12,234 bases of DNA, taken from Actinomycetota bacterium (GTDB lineage Bacteria > Actinomycetota > Acidimicrobiia > Acidimicrobiales > JAHWLA01). The notes under the pieces were generated by a model that ran no database searches, was not told the origin of the DNA, and saw only the letters and a program-made list of their open reading frames with translations. Every line of letters begins with the position of its first letter. Within the stretch, counting starts at the first letter, position 1. Shown one piece after another: positions 5,757-12,234 of the stretch. A program made the translations under genes and the position numbers. Location: positions 1 through 12,234 of the forward strand of contig JAHWLA010000059.1 of assembly GCA_019347595.1 (NCBI GenBank), read 5' to 3'.

Positions 5757-6647
5757 ATGGACGTCCTGAAGCGAGACGAGCTCGTGCCCCTGGCCCGCCG
5801 CTACGGGAGGCGGTGGTTGGCCGACGACGTCTCCGGGCTGGCGGCGAGCGTGGCCTTTTACGCCGTGCTCGCCTTGTTCCCCACGCTGCTGGCCGTCGCC
5901 GCCGCGCTGGGGTTCCTCGAGTCGTTGCTCGGCGGCGGGCTGGCGGAAGACGTACGCGAGACGGTGCTGTCGTGGATGGACCGGGTGCTCACGGCGCGCG
6001 CCTCGGATACGAAGGCGGCCGTGCGTCGCCTGTTCGAGGACGGCAGCGGCGACCTGTTCACCTTCGCCGTCCTCGGCGCGCTGTGGGCCGGGTCGCGAGG
6101 CACGAACGCGGTCATGCGGGCCATGAGCCGCATCTACGAGGTGTCGGACGCCAGGCCGTTCTGGCACCGGCGGCTGGTGGCGCTCGCCCTCCTCGTCGTC
6201 AGCGTGCTCGCCGCCTCGGTGGCGCTCTCCATGTTCGTGCTCGGGCCGCTGCTCGGCGGAGGGCAGCGCATCGCAACGGCCGTTGGTCTGGGCGACACCT
6301 TCACCGTGTTGTGGCGGTGGGCGCGCCTGCCGGTCGCCTTCGCCGCCCTCACCGCGTGGGCCGCCGTGGTCTTCCACGCCGCCCCCGACGGCAGGCAGGG
6401 TTGGCGCCACGATCTACCCGGTGCGCTCGTGACCGCGGTGCTGTGGGTGCTCATGTCGGTCGGGCTGCGCGCCTATCTCGGCGTGGCAGGCGCCACCAAC
6501 CAGGTCTTCGGCGTCCTCGGCGGGGCGCTCATCGTGCTGGTGTGGCTGTACTTGCTGGCGCTCGCCCTGCTCACCGGCGGCGAGCTCAATGTGGTGCTGC
6601 TGGAGCGCCACGGGCGTCCTGATGTCGTGGAAGGGGAGGACCCGTGA
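5757..6647 (+). CDS. YihY/BrkB (virulence factor BrkB) family membrane protein
   Basis: A 296-residue integral membrane protein of the YihY/BrkB family, once called ribonuclease BN; its transport or envelope role is not settled. Family marks are VSGLAASVAFYAVLALFPTLL (25-45), LGALWAGSRGTNAVMRAMSRIYEV (106-129), LPGALVTAVLW (220-230) and the closing WLYLLALALLTGGELNVVLLE (263-283). About six membrane helices are seen (27-52, 100-116, 138-163, 189-206, 219-240, 249-273). ATG 5757 has a GAGAGGA site about 12 nt upstream, slightly far. The stop overlaps the GTG of the protease gene (GTGA, 6644-6647), so the two are probably co-translated. Confidence 0.93.
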   Translation: MDVLKRDELVPLARRYGRRWLADDVSGLAASVAFYAVLALFPTLLAVAAALGFLESLLGGGLAEDVRETVLSWMDRVLTARASDTKAAVRRLFEDGSGDLFTFAVLGALWAGSRGTNAVMRAMSRIYEVSDARPFWHRRLVALALLVVSVLAASVALSMFVLGPLLGGGQRIATAVGLGDTFTVLWRWARLPVAFAALTAWAAVVFHAAPDGRQGWRHDLPGALVTAVLWVLMSVGLRAYLGVAGATNQVFGVLGGALIVLVWLYLLALALLTGGELNVVLLERHGRPDVVEGEDP

Positions 6648-7801
6648 ACCTGCTCGATCTCGTGATCGTGGTGCTCTTGTTGCTCGCGGTGTCCGCGGGG
6701 TACCAGATGGGGTTCGTCCGCCGCGTGGCGGGATGGATCGGGTTCGCCATCGGGGCGGTGGTGGGCTGGCGTCTGTCGGAGGCGGCCGCACGGGCCTTCG
6801 AGGGCGGTACGCCCGCCATCCGCGTGATGGCCGCGGCCGCCGTCGTCTTGACGGTCGGCTCGATGGGCGGCGCTATCGGCGAGGCGGTCGGACGCGTGGT
6901 GCGGCGTGCCGTCCCCCGCGGCCCGGCTCGGGCCGTCGACTCGGCGGCGGGCGGCGTGGCCGGGCTGGCGGCAGTCCTGGCCGGCGTCTGGCTGGCGTTC
7001 CCCGTGCTCGCCAACATCCCGGGCGGGATCGCCCGCGAGGCGCACACTTCGGCGATCGTGGGCTTCGTCCGCGACATCGCCCCGACGACGCCGCCGCAGT
7101 CGTTGCAGGCGCTCGGCGATCGGCTCGCCAAGGTCAGGTTCCCCGACATCCACGGGTTGCAGCGGGCGCCCGACCTCGGGTCGCCGCCGTCGGTCGCCAC
7201 CGTTCCCGATGCCGTGGTGCAACGGGTGGCGGCGTCGACGGTGAACGTGGAGGCGTTCGGGTGCGGCGGTCGCCACGAGGGCAGCGGGTGGACGGTCGGC
7301 CAGAACACCGTGGTGACCAATGCCCACGTGGTGGCGGGCGCCGAACGGGTCCGCCTGCGACGTCCCGACCAACGCCTGGTCGACGCCACCGTGGTGGTCT
7401 TCGACGACAACCGCGACATCGCCGTGCTCGACGCGCCGGGGCTGGGCCAGTCGCCGTTGCCGCTCGGCAACGCGGGTACCGGCACCAACGGCATCGTCGT
7501 CGGTTACCCCGGCGGCGTCGACCGACCGGTGGTGTCGCCCGCCGCCATCCGGCGCGAGCAGCCGACCGTCGGGCGCGACATCTACCACCGTGATCGCGTG
7601 CGGCGGCAGGTCCTGTTCCTGGCGGCGCGCCTCCAGCGGGGCGATTCCGGCTCGCCGCTCGCCGACGCCCAGGGAAGGGTGGTGGGGATGGCGTTCGCCG
7701 TGGCCCCCGACCGCCAGGCGACGGCGTACGCGCTGGACGACAGCGAGGTGCGCGCCACGCTCGGCGCCCCCCGCCGTCCCGGCACCGGCTCCTGCATCTG
7801 A
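6644..7801 (+). CDS. marP: MarP-like membrane-anchored periplasmic serine protease
   Basis: A 385-residue protein with a CvpA-like membrane part of four helices (about 2-20, 28-45, 60-82, 102-124), a linker, and a chymotrypsin-fold protease from about 185. The triad is visible: His228 in TNAHVV, Asp258 in NRDIAVL and Ser335 in GDSGSPL. Cys207 and Cys384 correspond in place to the disulfide pair of Mycobacterium tuberculosis MarP (Rv3671c), which is needed for survival at acidic pH and acts on cell-wall hydrolases. By homology it is an envelope-stress protease. The GTG at 6644 is preceded by GGGGAGGA (6633-6640) and overlaps the YihY stop by 4 nt. Pairing with a nearby peptidoglycan transpeptidase is suggestive only. 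The stop lies 10 nt before the palindrome at 7812. Confidence 0.93.
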   Translation: MNLLDLVIVVLLLLAVSAGYQMGFVRRVAGWIGFAIGAVVGWRLSEAAARAFEGGTPAIRVMAAAAVVLTVGSMGGAIGEAVGRVVRRAVPRGPARAVDSAAGGVAGLAAVLAGVWLAFPVLANIPGGIAREAHTSAIVGFVRDIAPTTPPQSLQALGDRLAKVRFPDIHGLQRAPDLGSPPSVATVPDAVVQRVAASTVNVEAFGCGGRHEGSGWTVGQNTVVTNAHVVAGAERVRLRRPDQRLVDATVVVFDDNRDIAVLDAPGLGQSPLPLGNAGTGTNGIVVGYPGGVDRPVVSPAAIRREQPTVGRDIYHRDRVRRQVLFLAARLQRGDSGSPLADAQGRVVGMAFAVAPDRQATAYALDDSEVRATLGAPRRPGTGSCI

Positions 7802-7811
7802 CCGCCCCTTG

Positions 7812-7865
7812 TCGTTCTGGTCCGTAGATCCGGCACGTACGTGCCGGATCTACGGACCAGAACGA
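7812..7865. terminator. Perfect 54-bp palindrome between convergent genes
   Basis: Two 27-nt arms match without a mismatch and meet at ACGTACGT (centre 7838/7839). Flanking CCCC (7805-7808) and GGGG (7866-7869) extend the stem past a TTG bulge. It lies 10 nt after the marP-like stop and 4 nt before the cydB stop, an ideal place for a bidirectional terminator, but no T-tract follows on either strand. The outer TCGTTCTGGTC and its complement recur in the hairpin at 10267-10320. Confidence 0.75.
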
Positions 7866-7869
7866 GGGG

Positions 7870-8877
7870 TCAGCGTGGGGCGTCGAGGCGGCCGCGGGCG
7901 TGGACCACGAGGAGGGCGACGAGGGCGGGCGCGAACAGCAGGCTGCCGACGGCCAGGCTGGCGAGCATGGCCCGCAGCGTCGTCGCGCTGCCCGCCGCTT
8001 CGGCGACGGTGAGCTCGCCGACAAGCAGGTCGGGGTACTGCCCCGCCGCCCACCCCCACACCACGGCGGTCACCGCCAGGGCGGCGGCCACCCGGGCGAG
8101 GCCGTAGCGGCACCGCACGAGGAGGGCGACCGACCACAGGCCGCCGAGGGCCGACAAGCCGACGAGCGGGGCGCCGCGCCCGGTGAGCCCGTCGAACAAG
8201 CGGGGCGCGTCGGCCCGCAGGACGAAGATCCCGGCCAGGGCGACGCCGCCCGCGACGAGCGCGGCACCGATGCCGTTGGTGCGGTAGCGGCGGGCCAGTT
8301 CGGCGTGCCGATGGCGGTCGGCGTCGGCGGCCAGGAACACGGCCGCCAGGTAGGCGCAGGTCGCCACGGCGAGCACGCCGCCGAGGAGCGACGTGGGGTT
8401 GACCCAGGGCTCGAAGGGGTCGATGGTGACGGGCTCGGCGGGCACTCTCCCCGAGGCCACGGCCCCGGCCACCGCGCCCAGGAAGAACGGCGTCAGCACC
8501 GACGAGGCGGCGAACAGCATTCCGAACAGGCGCTGGAGCGCGACATCTTCCACCGACTTGCGGAAGGCGAACCCGGCGCCGCGCAGGATGATCCCGACGG
8601 CGGCGACCGTGAGCGGCACGTACAGCGTCGACATGACGGCGGCGAAGGCGGTGGGGAACCCCGTCCACAGCACCACCAGCACGAAGATCAGCCACACGTG
8701 GTTCGCCTCCCACACCGGGCCGATGCTGTGCTCGATGAGCCGCCGCTGCGACTGGCCGGCGCGGCCGCCGCCCGCCAGCAGGTCCCACGCCCCGGCGCCG
8801 AAGTCGGCCCCGGCGAAGATTGCGTACAACGTCACCCCGACCCACATGACGGCGAGGACGACCTCGGGCAGCGTCAC
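7870..8877 (-). CDS. cydB: Cytochrome bd-type quinol oxidase subunit II
   Basis: A 335-residue polytopic subunit of the bd-type terminal oxidase in the cytoplasmic membrane, which pairs with CydA to oxidise quinol and reduce oxygen. Family marks are TLYAIFAGADFGAGAWDLL (16-34), EHSIGPVWEANHVWLIFV (49-66), LWTGFPTAFAAVMSTLYVPL (70-89), a middle TLLGG-type helix region (NPTSLLGGVLAV, 160-171) and GQYPDLL (279-285). About eight hydrophobic stretches are seen. The GTG at 8877 overlaps the cydA stop as GTGA (8877-8874), the usual tight coupling of the two subunits. No cydX-like small gene and no cydDC exporter genes are seen downstream; the operon ends at the palindrome. Confidence 0.93.
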   Translation of the reverse strand: MTLPEVVLAVMWVGVTLYAIFAGADFGAGAWDLLAGGGRAGQSQRRLIEHSIGPVWEANHVWLIFVLVVLWTGFPTAFAAVMSTLYVPLTVAAVGIILRGAGFAFRKSVEDVALQRLFGMLFAASSVLTPFFLGAVAGAVASGRVPAEPVTIDPFEPWVNPTSLLGGVLAVATCAYLAAVFLAADADRHRHAELARRYRTNGIGAALVAGGVALAGIFVLRADAPRLFDGLTGRGAPLVGLSALGGLWSVALLVRCRYGLARVAAALAVTAVVWGWAAGQYPDLLVGELTVAEAAGSATTLRAMLASLAVGSLLFAPALVALLVVHARGRLDAPR

Positions 8878-10250
8878 GCCGGATGCTCCGCCACCTGCGG
8901 GACCTCGTCGGTCTCCGGGTCGCTGCTCGCGGCCAGGCGGCGCAGCACGAAGACGGTGCCGACGGTGAGGGCGGCGTATACCACCACGAGGGCGTAGTAG
9001 CCGAAGCGGATGTTGGGCGCCGTGGTGACGGCGTCCTCCACCCGCATCACCCCGTAGACGATCCACGGCTGGCGGCCGACCTCGGTGGCCACCCAGCCCG
9101 CTTCCAGCGCCACCGCGGTCAACGGCCCCGCAGCCACGGCCAGCCACAGGAACGCTCGCGACCGCGGCAGCCGCCGCCGCCGCCACCACACCACGGCGAA
9201 CCACCCGCCAAGGAGGAGCAGCCCCGTGCCGATGCCGACCATCACCTGGAACGCGGTGCGGACGACGGCCACCGGCGGGCGCTCGTCGGGCGGTACCTCT
9301 TCGAGCCCGAGGACGACGGCGTCGGGGTCGTGGTGGGCGAGGGCCGACAGGCCGCCGGGTATCTCGATGCCGTAGCGCACCTCGCCGTCGATGTAGAGCC
9401 CGCCGATCGTGAGCGGCGCGCCGGCCTGCGTGCGGTGCAGCCCTTCCAGGGCGGCCAGCTTCACCGGCTGGTTGTCGGCGAGGAAACGGGCGGCCCAGTC
9501 GCCGACGCCGATCTGCACCGGCGTGATGGCGGCCGCCATGGCGAAGGGGAGGAGGAAGCCGAGCCGGTGGTAGCGGTCGGTGCGGCCGCGCAGCATGGCG
9601 GCGGCGTAGACGGCGGCGGTGCCGAAGCCCGCGACCATGAAGGCGGCCAGCACCATGTGCGTCGTCTGCGGGGGCGTGGCCGGGTTGAACATGGCGGCCC
9701 ACGGGTCGACGTCCAGCACTACCTCGCCGGTGGCGAGGTAGTGCTGGACGTCGAAGCCGCGGGGCTGGTTCATCCAGGCGTTGGCCGTGACCACGAACCA
9801 CGCCGACGCCACGCCGGCGACGACGATCGGCACGCCGCTGAGCACGTGCGCCACCGGCGGCATGCGGTCCCAGCCGTAGAGGTAGAGCCCCACGAAGATG
9901 GCCTCGACGAAGAAGGCGATGCCTTCGATGGCGAACGGCAGGCCCCACACGTCGCCGAAAGTGCGCATGAGCCCGGGCCACAGGATGCCGAGCTCGAACG
10001 ACAGGATCGTCCCGGAGACCGCGCCCACGGCGAAGAGCACGGCGAGGACCTTCGACCAGCGACGGGCGAGGCGGCGGAGGTCGGGGTCGCGGCGACGGAT
10101 GCCGAGCGCTTCCGCGCCGACGACCAAGGCGGGGAAGCCGACGCCGAAGCAGGCGATGACGATGTGCCAGCCGAGCGACAGCGCCATCTGCTGCCGGGCC
10201 GCCCACAGGTCGGGCTGGGCCGCCAAGTGCCGCACCCCCACAGTCTGCAC
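8874..10250 (-). CDS. cydA: Cytochrome bd-type quinol oxidase subunit I, short Q-loop form
   Basis: The 458-residue heme-bearing subunit. Expected ligands are present: His29 in LGWHIVIACFG (b595/d side), His198 in TTHMVLAAF and Met337 in FQVMVGIG (b558). FELG (85-88), the acidic helix around GLPFAIEGIAFFVEAIFVG (103-121), NAWMNQPRGF (157-166) and GRQPWIVYG (392-400) are conserved. The stretch between the middle helices is short compared with Escherichia coli CydA (522 residues), so it belongs to the short-Q-loop group that includes cyanide-insensitive oxidases. Start GTG 10250 is tentative: GTGs at codons 4 and 6 are alternatives and no good ribosome site is seen. A hairpin (10267-10320) stands 17 nt upstream. 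Confidence 0.93.
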   Translation of the reverse strand: MQTVGVRHLAAQPDLWAARQQMALSLGWHIVIACFGVGFPALVVGAEALGIRRRDPDLRRLARRWSKVLAVLFAVGAVSGTILSFELGILWPGLMRTFGDVWGLPFAIEGIAFFVEAIFVGLYLYGWDRMPPVAHVLSGVPIVVAGVASAWFVVTANAWMNQPRGFDVQHYLATGEVVLDVDPWAAMFNPATPPQTTHMVLAAFMVAGFGTAAVYAAAMLRGRTDRYHRLGFLLPFAMAAAITPVQIGVGDWAARFLADNQPVKLAALEGLHRTQAGAPLTIGGLYIDGEVRYGIEIPGGLSALAHHDPDAVVLGLEEVPPDERPPVAVVRTAFQVMVGIGTGLLLLGGWFAVVWWRRRRLPRSRAFLWLAVAAGPLTAVALEAGWVATEVGRQPWIVYGVMRVEDAVTTAPNIRFGYYALVVVYAALTVGTVFVLRRLAASSDPETDEVPQVAEHPA

Positions 10251-10266
10251 CGGGACGCCACCCCCG

Positions 10267-10320
10267 CCGTTCTGGTCGCCCGATCACGCGCTATGGCGCG
10301 CGATCGGGGGACCAGAACGG
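10267..10320. repeat. 54-bp imperfect palindrome between divergent cydA and DoxX genes
   Basis: Outer arms CCGTTCTGGTC (10267-10277) and GACCAGAACGG (10310-10320) are perfect; inner pairs continue with two mismatches (G278/G309 and A286/C301, last three digits) to a TATG centre. Total length and outer arms equal those of the palindrome at 7812, while the inner sequence differs but stays paired. It lies where no annotated gene ends, and its right arm falls in the -35 zone of the DoxX promoter. Confidence 0.75.
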
Positions 10321-10334
10321 GGTGGCGCGGCGGT

Positions 10335-10340
10335 TAGGGT
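10335..10340 (+). promoter_or_regulatory. -10 element (TAGGGT) of a probable leaderless mRNA
   Basis: TAGGGT fits TANNNT and ends 8 nt before the ATG at 10349. No Shine-Dalgarno is present. The same spacing is seen at the acyl-CoA dehydrogenase start, which supports leaderless initiation for both. Confidence 0.5.
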
Positions 10341-10348
10341 GCGGTGCG

Positions 10349-10873
10349 ATGTCGAACGTTTTGAACTTCGCCCTGCTGCTGGCCCGCGTCTGGATCGCCA
10401 CCGTCATGTTCGTCCACGGTTGGAAGCACGTGAAGGCCCTGCGCTCCGGGCCGGGCATGGCCAACTGGCTGGAGAGCCTCGGGCTCCGCTACGGCGGGCT
10501 TCAGGCGCAACTGCTGACGTGGAGCGAGGTAGCCGTGGCCCCCGTCCTCGTGCTCGGCCTCCTCACGCCGGCGGCGTACGGCGTGGTGATCTCGCTCATG
10601 TTGGTGGCCTACGCCACCAACCACCGCGACAAGGGGTTCTTCGTCACGGCCCGACCCACGGAGGGCTGGGAGTACGTGATGACGCTCGCCGTGCTGTCGC
10701 TGTCGCTCGCCGTCCTCGGCCCCGGCGAATGGTCGCTCGACGACGCCCTCGACGTCAGCGTGGCGTTCCGTCCCGACCAGGCGCTGCTGCTGGCCGCCGT
10801 GGTCGGCATCGGGGGGACGCTCGGCTACCTGGCGGCGTTCTGGCGCCCGCGCCGCGAGCCGTCCGCCGGCTAG
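10349..10873 (+). CDS. DoxX family membrane protein
   Basis: A 174-residue membrane protein of the DoxX family; relatives include a subunit of an archaeal thiosulfate:quinone oxidoreductase and mycobacterial redox-stress partners, but the role of most members is unknown. Residues 5-25 (LNFALLLARVWIATVMFVHGW) form the first helix with the family's early Arg and HGWKH; WSEVAVAPVLVLGLLTP (58-74) is the usual second signature; further helices lie near 76-91, 107-123 and 145-165. A longer insertion (NHRDKGFFVTARPTEGWEY, 91-109) separates helices, as in many actinobacterial members. It appears leaderless. It is divergent from cydA, and its stop lies 6 nt from that of the convergent dehydrogenase. 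Confidence 0.85.
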   Translation: MSNVLNFALLLARVWIATVMFVHGWKHVKALRSGPGMANWLESLGLRYGGLQAQLLTWSEVAVAPVLVLGLLTPAAYGVVISLMLVAYATNHRDKGFFVTARPTEGWEYVMTLAVLSLSLAVLGPGEWSLDDALDVSVAFRPDQALLLAAVVGIGGTLGYLAAFWRPRREPSAG

Positions 10874-10879
10874 CGCCGG

Positions 10880-12028
10880 TCAGACGCCGAGCGACCGCCC
10901 GATGATCTCCTTCATGATCTCGGTGGTGCCGCCGTAGATGGTCGTCACCCGAGCGTCGGCGTAGGCCCGCGCGACCGGGTACTCGAGCATGTAGCCGTAC
11001 CCGCCATGGAGCTGTACGCACCGGTCGACCACCCGCTTTTGGAGCTCGGTCGACCACCACTTCGCCATGGCCGCCTCCTCCGCCGACAGCTCGCCGTCGT
11101 TGAGCGCGAGCACGCAGCGGTCGACGAATTCCTGGCCGATGCGCACCTCGGTCTCGGACTCGGCGAGGACGAACCGCGAGTTCTGGAACGACCCGATCGG
11201 CTGTCCGAAGGCGGTGCGCTCACGGCAGTAGTCCAGCGTCCAGTCGAGGGCCGCCCGCGCTGCGGCGATGCCTGCGGCGGCGATCGACAGCCGCTCCTGC
11301 GGGAGATTGCGGACCAAGCTGAAGAACCCGGTCCCCTCGTCGCCCAGCCGGTTGCCCGCCGGCACGGGGACGTCGCTGAAGAACAGCTCGGCGGTGTCCT
11401 GCGAATGGAGGCCCACCTTCTCCAGGTTGCGTCCGCGCTCGAAGCCGGGCATGCCCCGCTCGACCACGAGCAGCGAGATGCCCCGGTGCTTCTGCGTGGG
11501 GTCGGTCTTGGCCGCCACGATCACCAGATCGCTGTTGATTCCGTTGGTGATGAACGTCTTGGAGCCATTGAGGATGTAGTTGTCGCCATCGCGGATGGCG
11601 GTGGTCGACATCGACGCCAGGTCCGAGCCGATGCCCGGTTCCGTCATGGCGATGGCGGTGATGAGGTCGCCCGAGCAGATGCCGGGCAGCCATCGCTGTT
11701 TCTGCTCGTCCGTGCCCAGGGAGAGGAAGTAAGGGAGGCAGATGTCGTTGTGAAGCGTCAGGCCGAGACCGGCCCCGCCGAGACCCAGCCGCTGCACCTC
11801 CTCGATGATGACCAGGTTGTAGCGGAAGTCGTCGACGCCGCCCCCGCCGTACTCCTCGGGAACAGCCGTGCCGAGAAGGCCCAAATCGCCCGCCTTGCGG
11901 AAGAGATCGCGGTCGACCACCCCTGCTCGCTCCCACTCGAGGAAGTACGGCACCGCCTCCTTCTCCAGGAAGCCCGACACGGTCGTGCGGAACCGGTCGT
12001 GGTCGTCGTCGAACAGGGCTCGGTTCAC
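10880..12028 (-). CDS. Acyl-CoA dehydrogenase, long-chain-type
   Basis: A 382-residue FAD enzyme for the first oxidation of acyl-CoA. It starts like the family (NRALFDDDHDRFRTTVSGFL) and ends IYGGTTEIMKEIIGRSLGV. AMTEPGIGSDLASM (127-140) is the first signature; ERTAFGQPIGSFQ (270-282) and CVQLHGGYGYMLEYPVARAYADAR (337-360) are the C-terminal FAD and substrate regions. The medium-chain catalytic Glu position is Gly here (IYGGT, 364-368), as in long-chain enzymes; the base is then probably Glu245 in LPQERL. GTG 12028 was chosen because the domain starts there and TACCGT lies 8 nt upstream; the longer frame to 12106 adds 26 residues without family match. Chain length is inferred from similarity only. 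Confidence 0.93.
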   Translation of the reverse strand: MNRALFDDDHDRFRTTVSGFLEKEAVPYFLEWERAGVVDRDLFRKAGDLGLLGTAVPEEYGGGGVDDFRYNLVIIEEVQRLGLGGAGLGLTLHNDICLPYFLSLGTDEQKQRWLPGICSGDLITAIAMTEPGIGSDLASMSTTAIRDGDNYILNGSKTFITNGINSDLVIVAAKTDPTQKHRGISLLVVERGMPGFERGRNLEKVGLHSQDTAELFFSDVPVPAGNRLGDEGTGFFSLVRNLPQERLSIAAAGIAAARAALDWTLDYCRERTAFGQPIGSFQNSRFVLAESETEVRIGQEFVDRCVLALNDGELSAEEAAMAKWWSTELQKRVVDRCVQLHGGYGYMLEYPVARAYADARVTTIYGGTTEIMKEIIGRSLGV

Positions 12029-12036
12029 GGATACCA

Positions 12037-12042
12037 ACGGTA
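12037..12042 (-). promoter_or_regulatory. -10 element (TACCGT) of a probable leaderless mRNA
   Basis: TACCGT fits TANNNT and ends 8 nt before the GTG at 12028; no Shine-Dalgarno is present. The spacing equals that at the DoxX gene. Confidence 0.5.
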
Positions 12043-12144
12043 GCGAGGTCGGGTGACCACCGGCGTAGGGCTCGCGTGGGGAAACGACGACGCACGTGCT
12101 CGGCACGCTGGCGTCATCTCGGTGCGGACCGCGCCCCCCCGAAT

Positions 12145-12159
12145 CGCCGCCCAGCGGCG
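12145..12159 (-). terminator. Possible terminator hairpin after tRNA-Lys
   Basis: CGCCGC-TGG-GCGGCG on the minus strand is a perfect 6-bp stem 25 nt beyond the tRNA 3' end. Only ATTC follows, so a T-tract is lacking; it could end the tRNA transcript but is weak. The remaining 12043-12144 shows nothing else I can name. Confidence 0.35.
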
Positions 12160-12183
12160 CGTATCTGCGGCCGACTCGTCCGG

Positions 12184-12234
12184 TGCGCCCCCTGGGATTC
12201 GAACCCAGAACCTGCGGATTAAGAGTCCGTTGCT
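12184..12234 (-). tRNA. tRNA-Lys(CTT), 5' part beyond window
   Basis: The last 51 nt read on the minus strand as the 3' two-thirds of a tRNA: anticodon stem-loop ACGGA-CTCTTAA-TCCGC with anticodon CTT (decodes AAG, lysine), a 5-nt variable loop, T arm CTGGG-TTCGAAT-CCCAG, acceptor strand GGGGCGC and discriminator A at 12184. CCA is not encoded (CCG follows). The first anticodon-stem pair is A.C. The D arm and 5' acceptor strand lie outside the window; the 5' strand should read GCGCCCC. Confidence 0.92.

Noticed and set aside
7320..8012. Frame reading through the palindrome at 7812
   Set aside because: It is a shadow of the marP-like gene and the antisense of cydB; the mirrored peptide at the palindrome is just its symmetry.
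8883..10337. 484-codon plus-strand frame and the 805-codon minus frame over the cyd genes
   Set aside because: Both give charged low-complexity proteins overlapping well-supported membrane subunits; the minus frame only becomes real from the cydB GTG at 8877.
10866..10879. Small CCGGC-TAGC-GCCGG hairpin at the DoxX/dehydrogenase convergent ends
   Set aside because: A 5-bp stem without a T-tract is expected often by chance at this GC content; I do not call it a terminator.
12029..12106. N-terminal extension of the acyl-CoA dehydrogenase to 12106
   Set aside because: The added 26 residues do not fit the family start, and the -10-like TACCGT lies in this stretch.

Overview
The window is high-GC bacterial DNA with dense, mostly short-spaced genes, many GTG starts, stop/start overlaps (ATGA, GTGA) and several genes that appear to be leaderless. 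These traits, together with a MarP-type periplasmic protease, a GYW/GGIFxFG repeat protein and an acyl-CoA dehydrogenase ending in IYGGTTEIMKE, point to the Actinomycetota. I suspect an Acidimicrobiia-like lineage, but that is inference; no marker gene proves it. Long open frames opposite real genes are GC-driven shadows.

Layout: (1) 1-999, minus: an AI-2E/PerM-family membrane protein cut by the left edge. (2) 1000-1143: a divergent promoter region. (3) 1144-1769, plus: a small unknown gene coupled by an ATGA overlap to a single-domain STAS protein. (4) 1783-1829: a long hairpin between convergent genes. (5) 1838-3328, minus: a secreted L,D-transpeptidase with five 42-residue repeats plus a partial sixth, a peptidoglycan-binding domain and a YkuD catalytic domain. 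(6) 3329-3492: a second divergent promoter region. (7) 3493-5195, plus: a GlsB/YeaQ-type membrane protein, a small charged hypothetical protein and a site-2 protease with two CBS domains. (8) 5209-5682, minus: a universal stress protein. (9) 5757-7801, plus: YihY/BrkB membrane protein and MarP-like protease, overlapping by 4 nt. (10) 7812-7865: a perfect 54-bp palindrome between convergent genes. (11) 7870-10250, minus: cytochrome bd-type quinol oxidase subunits (cydB, cydA). (12) 10267-10320: a related hairpin between divergent genes. (13) 10349-10873, plus: a DoxX-family protein. (14) 10880-12028, minus: an acyl-CoA dehydrogenase. (15) 12184-12234, minus: the 3' part of a tRNA-Lys(CTT). No gene-free stretch exceeds 300 bases.

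Functionally, about 1-7.8 kb reads as an envelope and stress neighbourhood: cell-wall crosslinking, intramembrane and periplasmic proteolysis, a stress-protein homologue, a small stress-type membrane protein and a sigma-factor-control (STAS) protein. Two divergent promoter regions share a direct repeat (GTAACC-N5-GCAACC, 11-bp period), and each carries a GTTK-N15-GGGT element resembling SigB/SigF-type promoters. The right part is respiratory and catabolic.

I found no CRISPR array, phage, transposase or recognisable defence system. The least explained signals are the hairpin family sharing GTTCTGG arms and the shared promoter repeat.
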